A stretch of DNA of 64,000 bases. Source: Sediminicola arcticus (GTDB taxonomy: Bacteria > Bacteroidota > Bacteroidia > Flavobacteriales > Flavobacteriaceae). Position numbers and translations under genes: made by a program. The DNA is taken from assembly GCF_040566695.1 (NCBI RefSeq), contig NZ_JBEXAE010000005.1, positions 286,947 through 350,946 on the forward strand. The letters run 5' to 3'. The notes under the pieces are model-generated. The model was not told where the DNA came from and made no database searches. It saw only the letters and a list, made by a program, of their open reading frames with translations. This document shows, one piece after another, positions 33,801 through 42,426 of the stretch (the stretch's first letter is position 1; each line of letters begins with the position of its first letter).

Positions 33801-36416
33801 ATGAAATCCCAAGAAGCAAGAAATACGTTTTTAGAATTTTTCAAAGAAAAAACACACCGAATAGTCCCCTCGGCCCCTATGGTTATTAAGGACGATCCTA
33901 CCCTAATGTTCACCAATGCGGGTATGAACCAGTTTAAGGAGTATTTTCTGGGGAACAGCGTGCCCAAATCCAAAAGGGCTACGGACACCCAAAAATGCCT
34001 TAGAGTTAGTGGAAAGCACAATGACCTGGAAGAAGTGGGTAAGGACACCTACCATCATACCATGTTTGAGATGTTGGGGAATTGGAGTTTTGGCGACTAT
34101 TTTAAGAAGGAAGCTATTGCCTGGGCCTGGGAACTTTTAACGGAGGTATATAAAATTGATAAAGAAAGCCTATATGTTTCTGTTTTTGAAGGAAGCAAGG
34201 ATGCCGATAATCTAGGAATGGATACTGAGGCTTTAGACCTATGGAAAGCTATAGTTCCTGAAGACCGCATCATTTACGGAAATAAAAAAGACAATTTCTG
34301 GGAAATGGGGGATCAGGGACCTTGCGGGCCTTGTTCAGAAATCCATGTGGATATCCGCTCCAAAGAAGAGAAAGCAAAAGTTTCTGGAGCCTCACTGGTC
34401 AACCAGGACCACCCACAAGTAGTGGAAATCTGGAACCTGGTTTTTATGCAGTACAACAGGAAGGCCGATGGCAGATTGGAGCCTTTGCCAGCAAAACACG
34501 TGGATACCGGAATGGGTTTTGAGCGTTTATGCATGGTACTACAGGGGGTGAAATCTAACTACGATACGGATGTATTTACACCAATTATTAGAGAGATAGA
34601 GACCATTACCAATTCGGAATATGGCAAAAATGAAGAAACTGATATAGCCATTCGCGTAATTGCAGATCATATTAGGGCTGTCTCTTTTTCTATTGCAGAC
34701 GGACAATTGCCAAGCAATACCGGGGCAGGATATGTTATTAGAAGGATATTAAGAAGGGCTATTCGTTACGGGTTTACCTTTTTGGATACCAAAGAACCTT
34801 TTATGTACAGATTGGTGCAGGTTTTGAGTAGTACTATGGGCCATGTATTTCCTGAATTGAAGGAACAACATCAATTAATAGAAAACGTAGTAAAAGAAGA
34901 GGAACATTCTTTCTTGAAGACCTTAGATCAAGGTTTGGTTTTATTGGATAGCGTTTTGGAAAATGCCAAAGGAAAATTGATCGATGGCAGAAAAGCTTTT
35001 GAACTTTATGACACCTATGGATTTCCAATTGACCTTACCTCCCTTATTTTAGGGGAAAGGGGTTTTGAATTGGATGAAAAAGGATTTGAGACAGCCATGC
35101 AAGAGCAAAAAAAGCGTTCCCGATCCGCTTCGGAAGTGTCCAAGGAAGATTGGACAATTTTGGCAAATGATCTAGAGCAGGAGTTTGTTGGGTATGATGT
35201 GCTGGAAGCTAAAGTGAAATTGGTAAAATACAGAAAGGTAACCTCAAAAAAAGAAGGGGAACAATATCAGTTGGTTTTCAACATGACGCCATTTTATCCT
35301 GAAGGAGGAGGCCAAGTAGGTGATAAAGGCTACTTGGAGACTGCTAATGGAAATGTGATTTACATCTTGGATACCAAGAAGGAGAATAATGAAATTTTAC
35401 ATTTTTCTAAGGATCTTCCTGAAAATGTAACTGAGAAATTCAAGGCAGTTGTAGACCAAAATCAAAGACAGCGTACAGCTTGCAACCATACCGCAACACA
35501 TTTGTTGCATCAGGCTCTAAGGGAGGTGTTGGGATCCCATGTGGAGCAAAAAGGATCTGCGGTACACTCCAAATACCTACGTTTCGATTTTTCGCATTTT
35601 GCGAAACTGACCGTAGATGAACTAAGGGATGTGGAAGACTTTGTTAACGCTAGGATAGATGGGAGAATTCCTTTGGAAGAACACAGGAGTGTGCCTATGG
35701 AAGAGGCCTTGAAACAAGGGGCAATGGCCCTTTTTGGTGAAAAATATGGTGATGCCGTTCGTACCATTCGTTTTGGGAAATCTATGGAGCTATGTGGAGG
35801 GACCCATGTAAAAAACACAGCCGATATATGGCACTTTAAAATAAAATCAGAGGGTGCTGTGGCATCTGGAATTAGGCGAATAGAAGCTAGTACCTCTGAT
35901 GCTGTAAAAGAGTTCTATTTTGAGAATAATAAGACCTTGTTCGAAATAAAGGGTCTTTTGAACAACACCCAAGATCCATTGAAGGCAGTTGAAGCTTTAC
36001 AAGAGGAAAATAATACCCTTAAAAAACAAGTGGAAGCTTTTTTAAAAGACAAAGCCAAAAATGTAAAAGGGGATTTGTTGAACGAGTTGTCTGAAATAAA
36101 CGGAATCCAATTCTTGGCAAAAAAGATAGATTTGGATGCCGGCAGTATCAAGGATCTTTCTTTTGAGATGGGAGCCAATAAAACTAATCTATTCTTGTTG
36201 TTTGCAACAGAGCAGGAAGGAAAAGCTTTATTATCTTGTTACATCTCAAAGGAGCTAGTTGCCTCTAAGAAATTGAATGCAGGAACCATTGTCCGTGAAT
36301 TAGGCAAATTTATCCAAGGTGGAGGTGGAGGGCAACCTTTCTTCGCAACGGCCGGAGGTAAAAATCCAGCAGGGATTACGGAAGCATTGGAAAAAGCAAA
36401 GGAATATTTACAATAA
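33801..36416 (+). CDS. alaS: alanyl-tRNA synthetase
   Basis: I choose ATG 33801 (MKSQEARNTFLEFF), giving 871 residues, the usual length; the open frame to 33720 adds 27 unlikely residues. The catalytic class II core (FTNAGMNQFKEYFLG, then GPCGPCSE, and GYVIRRILRRAIRYG) is followed by the editing domain with HxxxH (NHTATHLLHQAL) and the zinc motif LCGGTHVKNT, then a C-terminal oligomerisation region ending GGGGGQPFFATAGGKNP. It charges tRNA-Ala with alanine in the cytoplasm. It is divergent from the M23 gene. Its transcript probably ends at the hairpin at 36465-36502. Confidence 0.97.
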   Translation: MKSQEARNTFLEFFKEKTHRIVPSAPMVIKDDPTLMFTNAGMNQFKEYFLGNSVPKSKRATDTQKCLRVSGKHNDLEEVGKDTYHHTMFEMLGNWSFGDYFKKEAIAWAWELLTEVYKIDKESLYVSVFEGSKDADNLGMDTEALDLWKAIVPEDRIIYGNKKDNFWEMGDQGPCGPCSEIHVDIRSKEEKAKVSGASLVNQDHPQVVEIWNLVFMQYNRKADGRLEPLPAKHVDTGMGFERLCMVLQGVKSNYDTDVFTPIIREIETITNSEYGKNEETDIAIRVIADHIRAVSFSIADGQLPSNTGAGYVIRRILRRAIRYGFTFLDTKEPFMYRLVQVLSSTMGHVFPELKEQHQLIENVVKEEEHSFLKTLDQGLVLLDSVLENAKGKLIDGRKAFELYDTYGFPIDLTSLILGERGFELDEKGFETAMQEQKKRSRSASEVSKEDWTILANDLEQEFVGYDVLEAKVKLVKYRKVTSKKEGEQYQLVFNMTPFYPEGGGQVGDKGYLETANGNVIYILDTKKENNEILHFSKDLPENVTEKFKAVVDQNQRQRTACNHTATHLLHQALREVLGSHVEQKGSAVHSKYLRFDFSHFAKLTVDELRDVEDFVNARIDGRIPLEEHRSVPMEEALKQGAMALFGEKYGDAVRTIRFGKSMELCGGTHVKNTADIWHFKIKSEGAVASGIRRIEASTSDAVKEFYFENNKTLFEIKGLLNNTQDPLKAVEALQEENNTLKKQVEAFLKDKAKNVKGDLLNELSEINGIQFLAKKIDLDAGSIKDLSFEMGANKTNLFLLFATEQEGKALLSCYISKELVASKKLNAGTIVRELGKFIQGGGGGQPFFATAGGKNPAGITEALEKAKEYLQ

Positions 36417-36464
36417 AACTATAGTCAATTCGAGTAAAATCGAAAATTATTGCAAGTAATAAGA

Positions 36465-36502
36465 AGCACCCAATTGATTTTTAATATCATTTGGGTGTTT
36501 TG
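36465..36502 (+). terminator. terminator after alaS
   Basis: CACCCAA and TTGGGTG pair across a loop of about 17 bases and are followed by a short T-run, between alaS and the GSCFA gene. The GSCFA start codon is only 17 bp beyond. Confidence 0.55.
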
Positions 36503-36518
36503 CTAAAAAAGATAGACC

Positions 36519-37463
36519 ATGAAGCTTCAAACACTAGTGCCATTGGAAATATCGAAGAACCCTATCAGCTATGAAAGTGAGATCCTTTCATTGGGTTCTT
36601 GCTTCGCAGAAAATATGGGGAGTAAATTGAGGTATTATAAATTTCAGTCAGTAGTAAACCCATTCGGAATCTTATTCCATCCTTTAGCCATAGAAAATTT
36701 GATTTCTAGGGCGATGGCAGAAGAGGCGTATACCAAAGCTGATATATTTTTTTTAAATGAGCGTTGGCATTGTTTTGATGGGCATTCCGTATTGAGCGAT
36801 GCCGCAGGGGAGATGCTTTTGGATCGATTGAATAATGGTTTGCAAAAGACATATCAAAAAATATTAGGTGCGTCCCACATGATAATCACCCTAGGAACGG
36901 CATGGGTGTATCGCAATAAAGCATCCGGAGCAATTGTGGCCAATTGTCATAAAGTGCCTCAAAATCAATTTACCAAAGAACTCCTTTCGGCAGACGAGAT
37001 TGCTTTTAGCTTAGAACGCATAATTAATGTAATACAGTCTAAGAATCCTTATCTGCAATTGATTTTTACGGTCTCCCCGGTACGGCATTTAAAGGATGGT
37101 TTTGTAGAAAATCAACGAAGTAAAGCACACTTGATAGCAGGGATTCACAACGTGCTAAATAAAAAGTATATTTCCTATTTTCCGTCCTACGAGATTATGA
37201 TGGACGAGCTACGCGATTATCGTTTTTATGCTGAGGACATGGTACATCCCAACGATTTAGCCATTACTTACATCTGGGAAAAATTCAAAGAGAATTGGGT
37301 ACATGAAAAGGCTTATCCGGTCATGGAAAAAGTGGGAGAAGTCCAGCGTGGTTTAAACCATAGACCTTTCGATCCAAACTCTGTTCAGCACTCGTCCTTC
37401 CTTACATTCTTGGATCAAAAAATAGAAGCGCTAACACAAGCCTATCCCTTTATGAAATTTTAG
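36519..37463 (+). CDS. GSCFA domain protein
   Basis: A 314-residue protein with the name-giving motif LGSCFAENMG near residue 26. The pattern continues with NPFGILFHPLAIENLI, ITLGTAWVYRN, FTVSPVRHLKDGF and a late MVHPNDLAITYIWEKF. GSCFA proteins belong to the SGNH-like esterase group; serine and histidine positions are consistent with this, but the true substrate is unknown. No signal peptide is evident. It follows alaS on the same strand and ends at the convergent hydroxylase gene. Confidence 0.88.
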   Translation: MKLQTLVPLEISKNPISYESEILSLGSCFAENMGSKLRYYKFQSVVNPFGILFHPLAIENLISRAMAEEAYTKADIFFLNERWHCFDGHSVLSDAAGEMLLDRLNNGLQKTYQKILGASHMIITLGTAWVYRNKASGAIVANCHKVPQNQFTKELLSADEIAFSLERIINVIQSKNPYLQLIFTVSPVRHLKDGFVENQRSKAHLIAGIHNVLNKKYISYFPSYEIMMDELRDYRFYAEDMVHPNDLAITYIWEKFKENWVHEKAYPVMEKVGEVQRGLNHRPFDPNSVQHSSFLTFLDQKIEALTQAYPFMKF

Positions 37464-37474
37464 GAGTTGCTCAA

Positions 37475-39226
37475 CTAACCTGCTAAACTTTGATCTACCA
37501 ATGCTAGGCCGTCATCAATCAGGTGTCCCAGTTTTGGATTTTCTAGTTTCACCATTTCAAGATGTTTCACAATTTCCAAGGCAAATTCTTCATCTCCATT
37601 GTTTATGGCCAATTCATAAAGCTCAATAGATAGCAACCAGTCTTTGGCATAGTTGGTTTTTACTTCTTGGAAAACCTTATTTCTGGAGATGGTGGTGTTT
37701 GTTCCTTCCCTAAAATCTCTGATTTGTTTGTAGAGCAATTCCAATTGGGTCGTCTCTTTTGTCTTTTTGGCCTTTATAGTGGTTTCGGTGAACTCGTGGG
37801 ATACCAAATCGAAACTGTTGAGGTCCGCAGGGCCATTAAACGCAGAGAATACATTTTCTCCTACCGCCATATGGTACAAGCCCCAAGCTGGTTGGAATAA
37901 GAGTTCAGTTTTGTAGGTTACCGTGCAATTTTCAAAAGTGATCAGGATAATCTCCCCTCTTAGGTTCCTCGTACCAGTAACAATATCCCCTGTAACTTTT
38001 ACACCGCTCTCAAATTCTAAAGAAACGGTTTCTCCTTCATAAATGTGATAGGCCTTTAAATCTCTTGGGCTCATGTCTTCAATAGGCAGATTGATGCCTT
38101 TTAGTTTGCCAATAGGAGAACCAAAACCTTCTGCATGATGGTTGGTGCTGTGTCCTACCAATTCCTTTTCCCTATATGAAAGGGCAGTTTTGCCTTTTGT
38201 GGTAATGTAGGATGGTCTATTATCAAATTCGATTACACGATCAAAGACCCCAGATATTTGTAGTCCCGTGCTCAGTTCTGCCGTGCCCAAGGCATTGGAA
38301 TGGATTAATTTTGTGATCCCCTTTAACCCCCCTGTGCGCAAGGCCATGGTATTAGCAAATTCCTCTAAAACCTGACTCAAAAATGCAAAATCTGGGGTCA
38401 CAAAAAGTTGTGGCTGGGGTTTGGTAATATCAAAAGAGGTATGCGCGGCTTCTATGGAATAGGGAGTTTTTTTCACTTCATCCGTCATACACCAAGCACT
38501 TTCACCTATAGAAGAAAGGAGGCCAGCGCCGTATATTTTAGGTTGTCCTATAGACCCTATCAAGCCGTATTCCACAGTCCACCAATGTAGGTTTCTTATT
38601 AGGGCCATTTCACTGGGTTCCCCCATATTTTGTTGTAGGTCTTCAATTAAATTTTCGGCTTTGTCCACCTCCTCTTGTGGCGTGTCCGAAGCTTCTTTTA
38701 TAATGGACAGATGTCTAACTGCTTCATAAAGTTCATAGTCTTTGGCACTGGAAATGGTCTTGCAGCCTATTTCTCCAAAACGCCTAAGGTATTCTGCATA
38801 TTCTGGATTGGCAATGATGGGTGCATGCCCTGCACCCTCATGGATGATGTCCGGTGCCGGAGTGTATTCTATATGATTAAGCTGACGGATATCCGATGCA
38901 ATCACCAAAACATTGTATGCTTGGAATTCCATAAATGCAGAAGGTGGTATAAATCCGTCTACAGCAACTGCTGCCCATCCTATTTCTTTAAGGATGCGGT
39001 TCATCCCATACATATTTGGGATATGATTTATGGAAATGCCTGTCTTTTGCAGTCCATCCATATAGCTTTTATGAGCAACCCTGCTTAGGTAATCTACATT
39101 CTTTCGCATAACATAACGCCACACAGCCTGATTGATCGACGTGTAATCGTCATAGTTTTGAGGTTTTATGTACTGCTTAAGGTGTTTTGGAAGTTTATCT
39201 AAAATATGATTGCTCTTATAGGACAT
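37475..39226 (-). CDS. aromatic amino acid hydroxylase (biopterin-dependent)
   Basis: I choose the ATG at 39226 (MSYKSNHILDKL), giving 583 residues; the frame extends 10 codons upstream. The iron site is visible: HEGAGH (His129 and His134) and WWTVEYGL (Glu, about residue 210), the 2-His-1-carboxylate set of phenylalanine/tyrosine/tryptophan hydroxylases, with PAPDII immediately before it. Roughly 250 extra C-terminal residues, lacking in the 300-residue single-domain enzymes, make this the long bacterial form. Phenylalanine to tyrosine conversion is the most likely reaction, using tetrahydropterin and oxygen. The bidirectional terminator at 39301-39329 lies on its 5' side, so it belongs to another transcript. 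Confidence 0.88.
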   Translation of the reverse strand: MSYKSNHILDKLPKHLKQYIKPQNYDDYTSINQAVWRYVMRKNVDYLSRVAHKSYMDGLQKTGISINHIPNMYGMNRILKEIGWAAVAVDGFIPPSAFMEFQAYNVLVIASDIRQLNHIEYTPAPDIIHEGAGHAPIIANPEYAEYLRRFGEIGCKTISSAKDYELYEAVRHLSIIKEASDTPQEEVDKAENLIEDLQQNMGEPSEMALIRNLHWWTVEYGLIGSIGQPKIYGAGLLSSIGESAWCMTDEVKKTPYSIEAAHTSFDITKPQPQLFVTPDFAFLSQVLEEFANTMALRTGGLKGITKLIHSNALGTAELSTGLQISGVFDRVIEFDNRPSYITTKGKTALSYREKELVGHSTNHHAEGFGSPIGKLKGINLPIEDMSPRDLKAYHIYEGETVSLEFESGVKVTGDIVTGTRNLRGEIILITFENCTVTYKTELLFQPAWGLYHMAVGENVFSAFNGPADLNSFDLVSHEFTETTIKAKKTKETTQLELLYKQIRDFREGTNTTISRNKVFQEVKTNYAKDWLLSIELYELAINNGDEEFALEIVKHLEMVKLENPKLGHLIDDGLALVDQSLAG

Positions 39227-39300
39227 CAGAATTTTTTTAATGGTATAAAGATACAAAAAAGGATAGGATTGTTTTACCGCATTCTAGTACCTCAGAAACA

Positions 39301-39329
39301 AAAAACCGTCCTGATGGGACGGTTTTTTA
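39301..39329 (-). terminator. terminator of the DUF4136 gene region
   Basis: A nearly perfect stem (AAAAACCGTCC / GGACGGTTTTT, loop TGATG region) with flanking A- and T-runs lies between the hydroxylase start and the DUF4136 gene region. Both flanking genes are leftward; the stop for the DUF4136 gene is 17 bp away, so this fits as its terminator, though it works both ways. Confidence 0.7.
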
Positions 39330-39345
39330 AAAAAAGGTGTCTTAT

Positions 39346-39933
39346 TTATTTGGAGGTCATCATAGGGGGATATGCCTTCAAGATTTCTGCAACAAATTCC
39401 TTGATTCGTTCTTCTTTCTTTTCTATATTTTTAGTGTTGTTCAAAGTACCTACTCCTCTTCCTTGCCAAACCAATTCTTTTGTTTTGGTATCAATCATAT
39501 CAACATATAGAGAGCCTTCTGTTCGGGTACTGACATTGCTGCCGCCTCCCCATCCGAATCCACGGCCCCAACCAAATCCAGGTCCGCCTCCCCAATAATA
39601 GGGATTCCAGCCCCATCCAAATCCGCCTCCCCAGTAATTGTTGTATACGTCTACCTGTTCGCGTTCTTTGGTAAAGATACTGATCAAAACATCTGGTTCA
39701 TTCGATTTTACGAAACCTTTGGAAGCCATTTCAGTTTCAATAGCCTTCAGAATTCGTTTTTTGTCCAAATCTGAAATTAGAGCTTTATCAATCCCTGTTT
39801 TATAAAAGGCGTATGATTTGAAGGAATTGAAATTTACTTCTTTATCGTAATCGGATAGTACTCTTACCGATGTACAGGAACTCATAAATAAGAGTACAAG
39901 TAATGGAGCGATAAAATATGCGATTTTTTTCAT
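39346..39933 (-). CDS. DUF4136 lipoprotein
   Basis: A 195-residue lipoprotein (lipobox FMSSC, cysteine 20). The DUF4136 domain is recognisable from VRVLSDYDKEVNFNSFKSYA onward, with ILKAIETEMASKGFVKSNEP and TEGSLYVDMIDTKTKELVW, and a glycine/tryptophan/tyrosine-rich loop in the middle (about residues 95-130, rich in GWG). The domain is common in Bacteroidota lipoproteins of unknown function. Envelope location is expected. The terminator at 39301-39329 follows. Confidence 0.9.
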   Translation of the reverse strand: MKKIAYFIAPLLVLLFMSSCTSVRVLSDYDKEVNFNSFKSYAFYKTGIDKALISDLDKKRILKAIETEMASKGFVKSNEPDVLISIFTKEREQVDVYNNYWGGGFGWGWNPYYWGGGPGFGWGRGFGWGGGSNVSTRTEGSLYVDMIDTKTKELVWQGRGVGTLNNTKNIEKKEERIKEFVAEILKAYPPMMTSK

Positions 39934-40011
39934 AGGGATTATTTTTAAGTTAAAAGTTCCGTGTATTTGGGTAATAATACACCAATAATCATGCCGAAAA
40001 TATACTGCGCT

Positions 40012-40170
40012 TTATCTGCTATTGGTTCTCTTATCATATCCGTAGGGGCAATGTCTACAGCCACTTTCACAGCAATACCCCCTTTTTAAATGGTACTTTT
40101 CGGTAAAAACTTTATACCCTTCAGGGGAAAGATAAAAGTCGCCCTCTTCCAAAGGAATAATTTTCTTCAT
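40012..40170 (-). CDS. small cysteine-rich DUF5522 protein
   Basis: I choose ATG 40170, giving 52 residues; an upstream extension in the frame to 40257 has no support. The protein begins MKKIIPLEEGDFYLSPEGYK and ends with a cysteine cluster RGYCCESGCRHCPYGYDKR (CC-x(3)-C-x(2)-C), the DUF5522 pattern that probably binds a metal or iron-sulfur cluster. Function is unknown. It lies between the DUF4136 lipoprotein and the divergent HERIH-motif gene. Confidence 0.82.
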   Translation of the reverse strand: MKKIIPLEEGDFYLSPEGYKVFTEKYHLKRGYCCESGCRHCPYGYDKRTNSR

Positions 40171-40328
40171 CAAAGTAAAATTACAGCAATTCCCATGAAT
40201 AGTGAAGAATTTAAGAATTTTTAACCAAGTAGGTAGTAAATTTATAAAAGTAAGCATGTTAATTCTTAGGTTGCCAATAGATCAATATTTAGTATATTTC
40301 TAGTATAACAACGCTCAAAGTATCTGGT

Positions 40329-40652
40329 ATGGTCATAATATGCAAGCATATTTTTTATAAGAATTATGTAGGTCTTTCCTTTAGGCCGTTTATCATCTTA
40401 AAAAATAACGCATTAAAAGAAGATGCGATTTTAATGAACCATGAAAGGATTCACCTGAGGCAACAACAAGAACTCTTGGTGGTTCCATTTTATATTTTGT
40501 ACACGTTGGAATGGGCTTTCAAGTCCTTTGTTTATTTAAACACCTATAAGGCATATAAGAACATTAGTTTTGAAAGAGAAGCTTACGAAAATGAAAAAAA
40601 TATAGATTACATTAAGAATAGAGGACCGTTTCGCTTTATTAAATATCTTTGA
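40329..40652 (+). CDS. small HExxH protein, M56/BlaR1-like
   Basis: A 107-residue protein with HERIH at residues 38-42 inside AILMNHERIHLRQQQELLVV, followed by a hydrophobic PFYILYTLEWAFKSF segment. This resembles the zinc-binding helix of M56/BlaR1-type membrane metallopeptidases, but the protein is far shorter than they are and no third ligand is obvious beyond the EW segment. It may be a small zinc-binding membrane protein or a stand-alone domain. It is followed 18 bp later by the desulfhydrase gene and may share a transcript with it. Confidence 0.6.
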   Translation: MVIICKHIFYKNYVGLSFRPFIILKNNALKEDAILMNHERIHLRQQQELLVVPFYILYTLEWAFKSFVYLNTYKAYKNISFEREAYENEKNIDYIKNRGPFRFIKYL

Positions 40653-40670
40653 TGGTAGAAAAGCAACTGA

Positions 40671-41576
40671 GTGAAGGTTTACAATCAACATGTTGAACTA
40701 CCCATCCTAAAAGAAAAAAAAGTTACCCTTTACATGAAAAGGGAAGACCTGATTCATCCCTTCATTTCTGGAAATAAATTTAGAAAGCTTGCCTATAATC
40801 TAACGGAGGCCAAGCGTTTACGTTTTGAAACGCTCCTGACTTTTGGAGGGGCCTATTCTAATCATATTGCAGCAACGGCCTTCGCGGGGAAAGAGCATGG
40901 ACTTAAGACTATAGGGGTTGTACGAGGGGAGGAACTTGTACATTGTTGGCAAGAAAATCCTACCCTAGCATGGGCAAAAAAACAGGGTATGCACTTTAAA
41001 TTTGTTTCTCGGGAGGTTTATCGTTCCAAGGAGAGTGCAGTGTTTTTGCAAGAGTTAAAGGAAGAGTTCGGATCATTTTATAACATTCCCGAGGGCGGGG
41101 CAAACGCTTTGGCCGTTAAAGGCTGTGAGGAAATTTTAAATGTCAATGACGCGGAATTTGATATTATCTGCACATGTGTAGGCACCGGAGGTACTATTGC
41201 GGGTTTAATCAACTCAGCGGAAAAACATCAAAAGGTATTAGGTTTCCCTGCATTAAAAGGTGATTTTTTGCGAAAAGATATTTGTAAATTTGCCAAAAGA
41301 GACAACTGGGATTTGAATACGGAGTATAACTTTGGTGGGTATGGGAAGGTAAATAAGGAGTTGATTGATTTTATAAACGACTTTAAATTAAAAACTTCTA
41401 TCCCATTAGATCCCGTATATACAGGGAAAATGTTATTTGGAATTTTAGACTTAGCCCGGAAGGATTACTTTGATCCCAACACTAAACTATTGGCAATCCA
41501 TTCAGGCGGATTGCAAGGAATAGCAGGGATGAACAATGTTTTGAAAAATAGAAATTTACCATTGATTGAACTATGA
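40671..41576 (+). CDS. PLP-dependent D-cysteine desulfhydrase/ACC deaminase-like enzyme
   Basis: A 301-residue fold-type II PLP enzyme starting at GTG (the nearby ATG is out of frame). SGNKFRKL places the PLP lysine at residue 36, and GGAYSNHIAATA and CTCVGTGGTIAG are the cofactor-binding loops. The family includes 1-aminocyclopropane-1-carboxylate deaminase and D-cysteine desulfhydrase; sequence alone does not separate these. The last four bases overlap the start of the glucosaminidase gene (ATGA). The enzyme is cytoplasmic and likely catabolises D-cysteine or a similar amino acid. Confidence 0.85.
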   Translation: MKVYNQHVELPILKEKKVTLYMKREDLIHPFISGNKFRKLAYNLTEAKRLRFETLLTFGGAYSNHIAATAFAGKEHGLKTIGVVRGEELVHCWQENPTLAWAKKQGMHFKFVSREVYRSKESAVFLQELKEEFGSFYNIPEGGANALAVKGCEEILNVNDAEFDIICTCVGTGGTIAGLINSAEKHQKVLGFPALKGDFLRKDICKFAKRDNWDLNTEYNFGGYGKVNKELIDFINDFKLKTSIPLDPVYTGKMLFGILDLARKDYFDPNTKLLAIHSGGLQGIAGMNNVLKNRNLPLIEL

Positions 41577-42424
41577 AACAACGATTAGGTTTATTTGTGA
41601 TTCTAGCCATTTTTTTAACTGGGTGTGGCGCCAAAAAAAGAGCGTCCAATTCTAATAGGGATAGAAGACCCCATCAAACAACAGTAAGTAGAACAACGGA
41701 AACTAGTTCTCAAAGCAATATGGATTCTAAAGAGTACCCTTTGCCTAAAGATGAAGGTAGTTTTGTAAGGTTTCCTATTGCCACAACTCAAGAATATATT
41801 GAAACTTTTGCCGAGATTGCTAAATTTGAAATGAAGGCCTATGGTATTCCTGCTAGCATTACTTTGGCACAGGGAATATTGGAAAGCGGCGGCGGCAGGG
41901 GTGCGCTTACCATGAAGACCAACAATCATTTTGGCATAAAATGCCATACCAATTGGAATGGGGATTATGATTACCATGATGATGATGAAAAGGGGGAGTG
42001 TTTCAGGAAATACAACCACCCTATGTATTCCTTCAGGGACCATAGTGAATTCTTATCTTCAAGGGCCAGGTATGCTTCCTTGTTTGAATTGGATGCGGAC
42101 GATTATAAAGGATGGGCCCAGGGCCTTAGTGATGCAGGGTACGCAACGGATAAGCGTTATCCACAAAAATTGATATCCTTTATTGAGCAATATGGACTTC
42201 ACATATATGATCAAGATGTTGCTAGTGAAGGTTATACGGTGAAAAAGGAATCAAAGAATTACGATTATAAAGTACATGTTGTTACAAAAGGAGATACTCT
42301 GTATTCTATTTCACGCAAGTATTTTGTTTCTGTGAACGACCTAATGAAAATGAATAGAATAAGCAATAGCGATCTGGCCATTGGTCAGGAAGTGATTGTA
42401 AAATCTGAAAAAATCAAAAAATAA
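41573..42424 (+). CDS. glucosaminidase lipoprotein with LysM domain
   Basis: A 283-residue lipoprotein (lipobox FLTGC, cysteine 18). A low-complexity linker (residues 20-50) is followed by a mannosyl-glycoprotein endo-beta-N-acetylglucosaminidase-type domain (ITLAQGILESGGGRGALTMK, with the catalytic glutamate in ILESGG, then KTNNHFGIKCH) and a C-terminal LysM domain (VHVVTKGDTLYSISRKYFVS). It should cleave peptidoglycan while being held at the cell wall. Starting four bases inside the desulfhydrase gene, it is co-transcribed with it and probably with hemL, 2 bp downstream. Confidence 0.92.
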   Translation: MKQRLGLFVILAIFLTGCGAKKRASNSNRDRRPHQTTVSRTTETSSQSNMDSKEYPLPKDEGSFVRFPIATTQEYIETFAEIAKFEMKAYGIPASITLAQGILESGGGRGALTMKTNNHFGIKCHTNWNGDYDYHDDDEKGECFRKYNHPMYSFRDHSEFLSSRARYASLFELDADDYKGWAQGLSDAGYATDKRYPQKLISFIEQYGLHIYDQDVASEGYTVKKESKNYDYKVHVVTKGDTLYSISRKYFVSVNDLMKMNRISNSDLAIGQEVIVKSEKIKK

Positions 42425-42426
42425 AT

